Shown in pieces: positions 1 through 8,346 of a DNA stretch of 37,731 bases. The notes beneath the pieces were generated by a model that had not been told where the DNA came from, made no database searches, and saw nothing but the letters and a program-made list of their open reading frames with translations. Numbering within the stretch: the stretch's first letter is position 1; each line of letters opens with the position of its first letter. This DNA comes from an uncultured Butyrivibrio sp. (GTDB lineage Bacteria > Bacillota > Clostridia > Lachnospirales > Lachnospiraceae): assembly GCA_947168335.1 (NCBI GenBank), contig CAMVLM010000021.1, positions 1-37,731 on the forward strand. The letters run 5' to 3'. The translations under genes and the position numbers were made by a program.

Positions 1-1461
1 GGAACAATGAACCCTATTCAGCACGGTGAGGTTTTTGTAACCGATGACGGCACCGAGACCGACCTCGACCTTGGACACTATGAGCGTTTCATCGACGAAA
101 GCCTTGATAAAAACTCAAACGTGACAACAGGTAAGATCTACTGGTCCGTTCTTCACAAGGAACGCCGAGGTGATTACGGCGGACACACCGTTCAGGTTAT
201 CCCTCATATTACAAATGAAATAAAAAGCCGCTTCTACAGAAACTTTGAGAACGACGATACACATATCGCCATCATCGAAGTCGGAGGAACCGTCGGCGAT
301 ATCGAGAGCCAGCCTTTCCTTGAAGCCATCAGACAGTTCCAGCATGATATCGGACACGAAAATGCAATGATCATCCTGGTTTCTCTTATTCCTTATCTCC
401 GCTGCTCACAGGAGATAAAGACAAAGCCCACACAGTCAGCTGTTAAAACCCTTCAGGGTATGGGGCTTCAGCCCGATGTGATCGTGTGCAGAAGTGAAGT
501 TGAACTGGATCAGGATACAAAGGAAAAGATTTCACTTTTCTGCAATGTGCCCAGTAAATGTGTTCTTAACAACCTGGACCTCAAATATTTATATGAGGCT
601 CCCCTTGCAATGGAAAAGGAGCATCTTGCTGAAGTTACCTGCGAGCGCCTGAACCTGAACTGCCCCGAACCGGACCTTGCAGACTGGAAGGCTATGGTTG
701 ATACCCTGTATTCACTTAACAGGACTGTAGATATTGCCCTTGTTGGAAAATACACACAGCTCCATGATGCATATATCAGCGTTGTAGAAGCACTTAAGCA
801 CGGCGGTATCGCTGCAAAAACAGAAGTCCGTATAAAGTGGATTGATTCAGAGACAATAACTCCCGAGAACGTAGCAGAAGCTCTCGGAGATGTGGATGGC
901 ATCCTGGTTCCCGGCGGATTTGGTGACCGCGGTATAGAAGGTATGATCACTTCAATTAAATATGCCCGCGAAAATGACATCCCCTTCCTTGGTCTTTGCC
1001 TTGGCATGCAGCTGGCAATCGTAGAGTTTGCAAGAAATGTTGTAGGTCTTACCGATGCTCATTCAATCGAGTTTGCACCTGATACAAAGAATCCGCTGAT
1101 CGCATTTCTTCCTGATCACAGTGCAGGAGAAGACCTTGGCGGTACCTTAAGACTTGGTTCTTATCCCTGTGTTCTTGAAGAAGGCTCACTTGCCCACAAA
1201 CTCTATGGCACATGCGAAATAGCAGAAAGACATCGTCACCGCTATGAGGTAAACAACGATTACAGAGAAGCGCTCAAAGAAAACGGCCTTAAGCTCTGCG
1301 GACTGTCTCCTGATGGAAGAATCGTCGAGATGATGGAATATCCGGCAAACAAATTCCACATCGCAACTCAGGCTCACCCCGAGCTCAAGTCAAGACCCAA
1401 CAAGCCCCACCCTCTGTTTGCAGGACTTGTGGCTGCTGCCGTTGAAAGAAAAGAAAAATAA
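1..1461 (+). CDS. pyrG: CTP synthase, N-terminus truncated by the window edge
   Basis: The frame is open from base 1 (gga aca atg = G-T-M before the listed M). It contains NPIQHGEVFVTDDGTETDLDLGHYERF, KTKPTQ...GLQPDVIVCRS, and a class I glutaminase domain with GLCLGMQ and AHPE. Confidence 0.97.
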   Translation, partial: GTMNPIQHGEVFVTDDGTETDLDLGHYERFIDESLDKNSNVTTGKIYWSVLHKERRGDYGGHTVQVIPHITNEIKSRFYRNFENDDTHIAIIEVGGTVGDIESQPFLEAIRQFQHDIGHENAMIILVSLIPYLRCSQEIKTKPTQSAVKTLQGMGLQPDVIVCRSEVELDQDTKEKISLFCNVPSKCVLNNLDLKYLYEAPLAMEKEHLAEVTCERLNLNCPEPDLADWKAMVDTLYSLNRTVDIALVGKYTQLHDAYISVVEALKHGGIAAKTEVRIKWIDSETITPENVAEALGDVDGILVPGGFGDRGIEGMITSIKYARENDIPFLGLCLGMQLAIVEFARNVVGLTDAHSIEFAPDTKNPLIAFLPDHSAGEDLGGTLRLGSYPCVLEEGSLAHKLYGTCEIAERHRHRYEVNNDYREALKENGLKLCGLSPDGRIVEMMEYPANKFHIATQAHPELKSRPNKPHPLFAGLVAAAVERKEK

Positions 1462-1462
1462 T

Positions 1463-3079
1463 CTAAAAGTTCATACTTTCAATAAAAATCTCGCCAAAGG
1501 AATCCTCATTTGCAAGGACTACCTCACGGGACATACTTATGATTTTTGATAGGGCTTCCTCCGCGGTTGTCTGCCTTGCAGCTTCCCCGGCGGAAGCCTT
1601 AATGCATCCGGCAAGAGAAGTATTACCTGCACATACACATACTTCCCTGTCATGAAACTCTTCAGGCAGCATCTTCAGTATTCTTATTTTATCCAGATCA
1701 AGATGCTCACTGAAGCCACCAGCAAGATATACCCTATTAACATCCCCTGCGTTTATTCCATGTTCATGAAGAAGCGTATCTATTCCGCTTCGTATGGCCG
1801 CCTTGGCAAGCTGCACTGCCCTTACATCCTGCTGTGTGAAAAATATCCCGTTTTCTTTATCTACAGGGAAGCCCTTTTCGAAATATTTATCATCAAGAAG
1901 TCCGGTTTCATCCATAGCCCCGGATATTGCAAGTTCGGAAACAATTTCAAGAACACCGCTTCCACAGATTCCCACAGGCTTTTCATCCCTGACAGTCTTA
2001 ACACAGGCAGTTAATTCCTCAACATTTTTTTCTAAAGTCACATGTTCAATGGCACCTGCTACTCCTGCCATTCCACAGGATATTCCGCCGCCCTCAAATA
2101 CAGGCCCGGCTGCAGTTGATGCCACAGTGATCCTGCCCGGACCAGCTATGGCCATCTCACCGTTTGTACCCAGATCGATGAGCATAACGGTCTGACCCTC
2201 CTGTACTTTGTCAAAGCCAAGATCATACATGCCTGCCACTATATCTGCCCCCACAAAGGCAGAAATTCCGGGAAGTATATGAAGTCTGGCCTGCAAAAGT
2301 CTGTCAACGCCCATAAATACGTCTGAATAATTAAGCACAGGAAAAGATAACTTCACCGGTTTATAGGGGGCCTTACCCAGGCCCGCACAGGAATATCCCA
2401 TAAGAAGATGAAGCATTGTGGTATTCCCTGCGATCACTACATCTTCCACAACATCATTTTCAGATACTGAGCCAAGAAGATTTTCAAATATCTCCTCTAT
2501 ATCTTTTGTAACTATTCTTTGAAGCTCCTCACCATGCCCTTCATCCGCAGCCTTAATTCTGCTGATAACATCTGCACCGTAAGACCTCTGGTGGTTTATC
2601 ACGGTACTTTTATTCAGGATTATCTTTTCTGAACTGTGAAGATCCCATTCGGAAAACTCCTCATCAGAGCAAAATAAAGCCCCTGCGATTGTTGTAGTTC
2701 CAAGGTCCACAGCTATTTTTAATCTTCTGCCGGGAGTCCTGTTACTCCGCAAAGAAACAGCCGGATTTCTATCCCCCGCCTGATATCTTCCGCTTCCGAA
2801 TATCTCAACCTCGCAGTCAGTTTTTATAACTGCTCTGCAGGCAAGTCTGTAGCCATCCAAAAGCTCTTCATCACTGAAAAACCTTCTGTCGGCATCAGTG
2901 GGATCCGGCGCTCCGCTAACAAATCTCACCCTGCACTTTCCGCACCTGCCCATGCCACCACAGGACGCATCGATATAAACATCTCCTCTGCCAAGCGCAG
3001 CAGAAAGAAGCGTTCCGGCAATAACCGTTCCGGTATATAATTCTCTGCCTGTTTCAGCATCCTTAGCGAAAAGCTGCAT
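1463..3079 (-). CDS. ASKHA-family protein with N-terminal 2Fe-2S ferredoxin domain (DUF4445 / corrinoid-activation RACo-like)
   Basis: Ferredoxin motif CGGMGRCGKC...C, ASKHA motif VDLGTTTIAGAL, AGNTTMLHLLMG, DLGTNGEM. The start is set at the internal ATG at 3079 because GGAGGTGGG lies just upstream of it; the ORF-track start at 3121 has no such RBS. Confidence 0.85.
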   Translation of the reverse strand: MQLFAKDAETGRELYTGTVIAGTLLSAALGRGDVYIDASCGGMGRCGKCRVRFVSGAPDPTDADRRFFSDEELLDGYRLACRAVIKTDCEVEIFGSGRYQAGDRNPAVSLRSNRTPGRRLKIAVDLGTTTIAGALFCSDEEFSEWDLHSSEKIILNKSTVINHQRSYGADVISRIKAADEGHGEELQRIVTKDIEEIFENLLGSVSENDVVEDVVIAGNTTMLHLLMGYSCAGLGKAPYKPVKLSFPVLNYSDVFMGVDRLLQARLHILPGISAFVGADIVAGMYDLGFDKVQEGQTVMLIDLGTNGEMAIAGPGRITVASTAAGPVFEGGGISCGMAGVAGAIEHVTLEKNVEELTACVKTVRDEKPVGICGSGVLEIVSELAISGAMDETGLLDDKYFEKGFPVDKENGIFFTQQDVRAVQLAKAAIRSGIDTLLHEHGINAGDVNRVYLAGGFSEHLDLDKIRILKMLPEEFHDREVCVCAGNTSLAGCIKASAGEAARQTTAEEALSKIISMSREVVLANEDSFGEIFIESMNF

Positions 3080-3200
3080 CTGAAATCCCACCTCCGTAAA
3101 CAAATATCTGTCTATTGTCATATTATAATTGTTTCACAGCATTAATTGAATTAAAACTCCGTAATTTACTCATAATTGTGAAATAATATTTCTTTTATTA

Positions 3201-3209
3201 TGGTATAAT
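3201..3209 (+). promoter_or_regulatory. Candidate extended -10 promoter element (TGG-TATAAT) upstream of the SPFH gene
   Basis: tggtataat in the AT-rich divergent intergenic region; predicted leader of about 85 nt before ATG 3302; AAGGAGG at 3285-3291. No good -35 seen. Confidence 0.45.
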
Positions 3210-3301
3210 TCTTAAGGAACAAATTTGAGGAGTTCAGGCAGTTTTCAATTCTGCTTTTCTTCAAAAATAATGAAAGAAAGTTTTAAGGAGGATCATTAAT
3301 T

Positions 3302-4507
3302 ATGGGTATTATCCAAGCCGGAATTGGCGCAGCTTCAAGTGTTCTTTCAGATTCCTGGAGAGACTATTTCTACTGTGACGCCATTCCCACAGACACTCTT
3401 GCTGTTAAGGGCCAGCGCCGTACAGGCAAGACCAGTTCCAACAAAGGCAATGACAACATCATTTCAAACGGTTCAATCATCGCTGTTGCTGACGGCCAGT
3501 GCATGATCATCGTTGATCAGGGTAAAGTTACTGAAGTTTGTGCAGAACCCGGTGAGTTTGTATATGACACCAGCACAGAGCCTTCTCTTTTCTACGGAAG
3601 CCTTTCTGACAACATCAAGGAGACATTCAAGAAATTCGGTAAAAGAGTTGGTTTTGGCGGCGATACCGCTAATGATCAGCGTGTATACTACATCAACACC
3701 AAGGACATAATCGGAAACAAGTACGGCACAGCTAATCCTGTACCTTTCCGCGTTGTTGACAAGAACATCGGTCTTGACGTTGATATCTCCATCCGTTGCC
3801 ACGGTGAGTACAGCTACAAGATAATCGACCCTATTCTTTTCTATACAAATCTCACAGGTAATTTTACCGGCGAGTACAAGAGAGAGCAGATTGATTCACA
3901 GCTTAAGAGTGAGCTTCTTACAGCACTTCAGCCTGCATTTGCAAAGATTTCAGAGGCAGGAGTACGCTACAGCGCACTTCCCGGCCACACAACCGAGATC
4001 GCAGATGCTCTCAACGAAGTTCTTTCTTCCAAGTGGGGACAGACATACGGTATCAAGATTTCTACCTTTGGTATCAATTCCGTAAATGCTTCTGAAGAAG
4101 ATGAGAAGATGATCAAAGAGCTTCAGAAGAATGCAGTTTACACAAATCCCAACATGGCTGCTGCCACACTTGTTGGTGCTCAGGCACAGGCTATGCAGGA
4201 TGCTGCAAAGAACACTGCTACCGGCCCTATGATGGCATTCGCCGGAATGAACATGGCTCAGCAGGCTGGCGGCGCAAACGCTGCAAACCTCTTTGCAATG
4301 GGACAGCAGGCACAGGCTCAGCCTCAGGCAGCTCCTCAGATGCAGCCTCAGAACGCAGCAGGCTGGACATGCTCCTGTGGCACAACCAATAACGGTAACT
4401 TCTGCTCCAACTGTGGTCAGCCCAAGCCCAGCGCTGAATGGACATGCTCCTGCGGACAGGTTAACACAGGTAATTTCTGCTCTAACTGCGGATCACCCAG
4501 ACACTGA
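3302..4507 (+). CDS. SPFH/Band-7 domain protein ('virion core protein'/YdjI-like) with two C-terminal zinc ribbons
   Basis: SPFH-type body (DISIRCHGEYSYKIIDPILFYTNLTGNF...), Ala/Gln-rich linker, then WTCSCGTTNNGNFCSNCGQP and WTCSCGQVNTGNFCSNCGSP. Strong RBS aaggagg. Confidence 0.88.
   Translation: MGIIQAGIGAASSVLSDSWRDYFYCDAIPTDTLAVKGQRRTGKTSSNKGNDNIISNGSIIAVADGQCMIIVDQGKVTEVCAEPGEFVYDTSTEPSLFYGSLSDNIKETFKKFGKRVGFGGDTANDQRVYYINTKDIIGNKYGTANPVPFRVVDKNIGLDVDISIRCHGEYSYKIIDPILFYTNLTGNFTGEYKREQIDSQLKSELLTALQPAFAKISEAGVRYSALPGHTTEIADALNEVLSSKWGQTYGIKISTFGINSVNASEEDEKMIKELQKNAVYTNPNMAAATLVGAQAQAMQDAAKNTATGPMMAFAGMNMAQQAGGANAANLFAMGQQAQAQPQAAPQMQPQNAAGWTCSCGTTNNGNFCSNCGQPKPSAEWTCSCGQVNTGNFCSNCGSPRH
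4364..4504 (+). repeat. In-frame tandem zinc-ribbon repeat (75-nt / 25-aa period, 2 copies)
   Basis: tggacatgctcctg..ggta acttctgctccaactg repeats starting at 4364 and 4439. Confidence 0.85.
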
Positions 4508-4532
4508 TAAATAATTTTAAAAATTCAACCCC

Positions 4533-4561
4533 CATCAGGAGGTCTTTAAGGCTTCCTGATG
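4533..4561 (+). other. Intercistronic hairpin between the SPFH and zinc-ribbon genes
   Basis: catcagga...tcctgatg perfect 8-bp arms, extendable with wobble pairs. No following T-run, so not a canonical terminator. Confidence 0.5.
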
Positions 4562-4577
4562 AGAGAAGAGGAAATAT

Positions 4578-5639
4578 ATGGGATTAACCGAGTATGAATG
4601 CCCTGCCTGCGGTGGGGCGATGGAATTCAGCACGCAATCTCAGATGCTCTCCTGCCCTTTTTGCGACACCAAAATAAAGGTTTCGGATTATAAGGCTCCC
4701 AGAAAAGAAGAACAGGATAAAGATGCCAAAGCTGACAGCAATGAATGGAACGCTGAAGAACTCAACGGAATGGTGGTATATTCCTGCCAGTCCTGCGGTG
4801 GTGAGATCATTGCTTCAGAGAACGAAGGATCTCTCACCTGTCCTTTTTGCAGTAACAACGTTGTTGTTAAGGAGAAATTCTCCGGGGATCTGCGTCCCGA
4901 CTATGTCATTCCATTTAAACATGACAAAAAAGCTGCCATGAACGCATACTCCAACTATGTAAAAGGAAAACTCCTTTTACCCGGAGTATTTTATGAGCAG
5001 AATCATATAGACAAAATCCGCGGAATATACATTCCCTACTGGCTTTACGATGCAACAATAGATGCTAATTACAATTTTGATGCAACGAAAATCAGAACCT
5101 GGAGCGACGGCAATTACAACTACACTGAGACAAAGCATTACGATGTAATAAGAGAAGGAACCGAATCATTCAGCAACGTTCCTCACGACGCTTCAAAGGA
5201 AATGCCCGATGATCTTATGGAATCCATCGAGCCCTACGACTTTAAAGAGGCTGTTCCTTTCAACAGCGGATATCTCGCAGGCTTCCTTGCCAACAGATAT
5301 GATGTGGCATTCAAGGATACAGAAAAGCATGTGGTAGATAGAATGAAAAACTCCGTTGAAAGCGAGATTCAGTCTACTGTAAGCAAATACACAACTTCCA
5401 GAATAAGGACTTCAAATCAGAATGTTAAGGAACTGACCCACAAATATGCACTCTATCCTGTGTGGCTTTTAAATACCACCTTCAAAGGCAAAAGCTATCT
5501 CTTTGCCATGAACGGACAAAGCGGGAAATTTGTCGGAAACCTTCCTGCCAGCGTACCCAAATCGCTTGTTCTGTTTTTCACATCAGGAACGGCATTCACG
5601 CTCCTGTCTATTCTGGTATGGTTTCTATTTTTGAGGTGA
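4578..5639 (+). CDS. TFIIB-type/double zinc-ribbon membrane protein (YdjG-like)
   Basis: CPACGG...CPFC and CQSCGG...CPFC ribbons at the N-terminus, globular domain, one C-terminal TM helix (SLVLFFTSGTAFTLLSILVWFLFL). Confidence 0.8.
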   Translation: MGLTEYECPACGGAMEFSTQSQMLSCPFCDTKIKVSDYKAPRKEEQDKDAKADSNEWNAEELNGMVVYSCQSCGGEIIASENEGSLTCPFCSNNVVVKEKFSGDLRPDYVIPFKHDKKAAMNAYSNYVKGKLLLPGVFYEQNHIDKIRGIYIPYWLYDATIDANYNFDATKIRTWSDGNYNYTETKHYDVIREGTESFSNVPHDASKEMPDDLMESIEPYDFKEAVPFNSGYLAGFLANRYDVAFKDTEKHVVDRMKNSVESEIQSTVSKYTTSRIRTSNQNVKELTHKYALYPVWLLNTTFKGKSYLFAMNGQSGKFVGNLPASVPKSLVLFFTSGTAFTLLSILVWFLFLR

Positions 5640-5641
5640 TA

Positions 5642-6475
5642 ATGATGCCTGTTAAAAACAATAAAAATTACGATAAGAAAAGTTTAATAGGCTTTATTAT
5701 CCCGCTTTTTGTCATCTGTCTGCTGGCATTTTCAAAGTTGTCAGTTCTGGCGGACGGCGAAGGAATGGTAGAGCCTGTTTATGCAAATGACGGAAGCTTA
5801 TATCCCGTGGTGGATACCGCAGACCTTCTGACTGATGAACAGGAAGAAGATCTTGCTTCCCGCATCTATGAAATCAGAGAAAAATACAGTTCAGATATTG
5901 TTATTCTGACTATAGATTCTCTTGGCCGCAGAAGCCCCATGGAATACGCCGATGATTTTTACGATTATAACAACTACGGTATCGGCGATGATCACGACGG
6001 AATCATCCTTCTTTTATCCATGGAAAACAGAGATTACTGGTTTGGAACAACAGGATCCGCAATAAGTATATACTCTGACGATGATCAGAGTGACATAATC
6101 GACGCATGCAGAAGCTATCTTTCATCCAATGATTACTATAATGCTTTTCGTGTATTCATAAGCGAGTGCGAACAGGAGCTTGATGACGATTATCAGTCAC
6201 ATATTTTTACACCGGGAAAATTCGTTGTCTGCCTGATAATCGGTCTGGTACTTGCTTTCATCGTACTGCTGATTTTCCTGGCACAGTTACAGACTGTTGA
6301 GCCGGCAAGCGGCGCTTCCAACTACTCTGTTGGCAAAATCAACCTGAGAAGAAAAGAGGACAGATTCCTGAGAAGCACCATAAGCAAAACCAAGATTGAA
6401 AAAGAAAGTTCAGGTTCTTCCACTCACACCGGTTCTTCCGGTACTTCCCATGGTGGAAGCGGTGGTCACTTCTGA
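5642..6475 (+). CDS. TPM-domain (YgcG/YdjH-type) membrane protein
   Basis: Signal/TM segment, TPM domain (YPVVDTADLLTDEQEEDLASRIYEIREKYSSDIVILTI...), C-terminal TM and Gly/Ser-rich tail ending GGSGGHF. Start ATG at 5642 or 5645 preceded by gaggtg; the ORF-track start at 5462 lies inside the previous gene. Confidence 0.85.
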   Translation: MMPVKNNKNYDKKSLIGFIIPLFVICLLAFSKLSVLADGEGMVEPVYANDGSLYPVVDTADLLTDEQEEDLASRIYEIREKYSSDIVILTIDSLGRRSPMEYADDFYDYNNYGIGDDHDGIILLLSMENRDYWFGTTGSAISIYSDDDQSDIIDACRSYLSSNDYYNAFRVFISECEQELDDDYQSHIFTPGKFVVCLIIGLVLAFIVLLIFLAQLQTVEPASGASNYSVGKINLRRKEDRFLRSTISKTKIEKESSGSSTHTGSSGTSHGGSGGHF

Positions 6476-6573
6476 TCTTTCGCAAGTTTATAGTTTATAA
6501 TTTTAATAAAGAAATAACCATTTTTTTATAAAGGTACAAATAAAAATTGCTATACTAGTTTAAGGAGAATGCC

Positions 6574-8346
6574 ATGAGATTACGCGATTATCTAAAGTTT
6601 AATGTATGGCTGCTTCCTATAGCGATTTTACTTGTACCTTTTTTACTTATTGTTTTTGGAAGCACATACTTTTCAGAACCAAGTAAGTATTATATGACCC
6701 AGTTAGATCATAACTGGTCTGTTAGTAATGGCGCCAATTCTTATTCTAATGTAGATCTTGCAGACTTTAATCTGGGCTCAACATCAGTGGGAGACACCGT
6801 AACAATCTCCACAACCCTCCCTGACATATCCGTTCCATCAGCCTGTGTCATGTTCAGAAGTCTTCTCTCAACAGTGACTGTTAAAATTGACGGTCATGAA
6901 GTCTATAACTATGGCCAAAAATATCAGGATATGGGCAAGCTCACTCCAAAGCACTACAACTATGTATCCATAAAGGACCGGGATCTTGGCAAAACCATTG
7001 AAATAACCTTCCATATCACGGAAGATAATGCGTTTTCCGGCATATCCACCATTTATTACGGCAATATTCATGATGTAAACCGAAACCACCTGCAAAACAA
7101 GAGACTTGATCTGTTCATAGGAATTTTCCTGTGTTTGTTTGCATTTATACTTCTTACCCTTTCATCATACCTTTACATGTATCATGGTAAGGATGTATCT
7201 CTTTTATTCAGTTCAGTAATTGCCTTTGTACTGGGGGCATATAACCTGTCCTTTAACGATATCTTCAATTTCCTGTCCGACAATGACTACAACTTCACGA
7301 TGCTGGAATACATCTCTCTGTATTCTGTTCCCTTTGCGATCATTGCATTTCTTATCACGTCGCATCCGGAGCTTAATTCCACAATTGCGAAAATTGTCCT
7401 TGCAATAGATACGCTATTCCCGCTTACTACTTTGATACTTCATCATCTGAATATTATTCATATAAATAATTTTGTTATAACGCTCCACATCATTTCCATT
7501 GCGGAAGCCATTGTTTTTCTTCCCCAAATGATACTGAACATACACCGGCACTATAAGGAATCCAAGGATACCCTGGAGTACGTAGGAACAACCTCTGACA
7601 GCGTTCTCCTTCTTGGATTGCTGGTTTTCATAGCCTGCTGCGTTGTAGACATAATAAAATACAACTTCCTTAAGCTGTTCGGAGGCGGTGGTGAAGCATA
7701 TTCAAATATCGGTTTTATGACAATCGGCGCACTTTTCCTTGTTCTGTGCCTATTTGTATTCTACTTCTATCACAGTATCGAGCACACGAACGCAGCCTAT
7801 GTTAAAGAGCATCTTGAAGGTCTGGCATATACCGATGCCCTTACCGGACTTATGAACCGCGCAAAATGTATGCAGTATATGGCATCTCTCCACGGAAAAT
7901 TTGCGGTAATAAGTCTTGATATGGATAACCTTAAACCCGTAAACGACACCCTTGGTCATATTGAGGGTGATTATATGCTGCGTGCATTTGCAGATATCAT
8001 GAAACAGGCATTTGTCGGCGCAAACCTCATAGGAAGAACCGGCGGTGATGAATTCCTTGTTATTATTGAACAGCCTGATTCAGGTATATGTGAAAAGATG
8101 ATAGATGATCTTGAAAAACGCATGGATATGTTCAATAAATCTCAAAACAGCATCAGTCTGTCGGCATCCTGCGGTTTTGCCTACAGTAAAGAAGTATTGT
8201 CCGGTTCTGTTCAGGATGTATTTATTCTTGCAGATAAAAGGATGTACATAATAAAAGAAAAACATCACGCAGAACAGTTGAATAAAATAGTATCAGATAT
8301 TCTCACCGGCACATCTGCTGCAAACGGAGGTGCCAGTCATGAATAA
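6574..8346 (+). CDS. Membrane diguanylate cyclase with extracytoplasmic jelly-roll-like sensor, multi-TM region and GGDEF domain (7TMR-DISM-like)
   Basis: N-terminal TM, about 130-aa outer domain, about 7 TM helices, DALTGLMNR...GRTGGDEF. RBS taaggag. Confidence 0.88.
   Translation: MRLRDYLKFNVWLLPIAILLVPFLLIVFGSTYFSEPSKYYMTQLDHNWSVSNGANSYSNVDLADFNLGSTSVGDTVTISTTLPDISVPSACVMFRSLLSTVTVKIDGHEVYNYGQKYQDMGKLTPKHYNYVSIKDRDLGKTIEITFHITEDNAFSGISTIYYGNIHDVNRNHLQNKRLDLFIGIFLCLFAFILLTLSSYLYMYHGKDVSLLFSSVIAFVLGAYNLSFNDIFNFLSDNDYNFTMLEYISLYSVPFAIIAFLITSHPELNSTIAKIVLAIDTLFPLTTLILHHLNIIHINNFVITLHIISIAEAIVFLPQMILNIHRHYKESKDTLEYVGTTSDSVLLLGLLVFIACCVVDIIKYNFLKLFGGGGEAYSNIGFMTIGALFLVLCLFVFYFYHSIEHTNAAYVKEHLEGLAYTDALTGLMNRAKCMQYMASLHGKFAVISLDMDNLKPVNDTLGHIEGDYMLRAFADIMKQAFVGANLIGRTGGDEFLVIIEQPDSGICEKMIDDLEKRMDMFNKSQNSISLSASCGFAYSKEVLSGSVQDVFILADKRMYIIKEKHHAEQLNKIVSDILTGTSAANGGASHE

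Noticed and set aside
510-1007. 165-aa minus-strand ORF opposite pyrG
   Set aside because: Shadow ORF antisense to a strongly conserved gene; composition Arg/Ser rich with no recognisable domain.
7-1461. ATG at position 7 as the start of pyrG
   Set aside because: The reading frame is open upstream (G-T-M-N-P...) and the conserved N-terminal amidoligase region of CTP synthase is missing, so the gene is cut by the window edge.
3080-3121. Upstream ATG start (MTIDRYLFTEVGFQ-) of the ASKHA protein
   Set aside because: A strong GGAGGTGGG sits just before the internal ATG at 3079 and the extra residues are not part of the ferredoxin domain.
6548-6556. Extended -10 (tgc-tatact) upstream of the first GGDEF gene
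   Set aside because: The implied start site would fall within the taaggag RBS at 6561-6567, leaving no usable leader; no convincing -35.
8330-8338. GTG start of the second GGDEF gene
   Set aside because: The GTG overlaps the GGAGGTG ribosome-binding site itself; ATG at 8339 is properly spaced.
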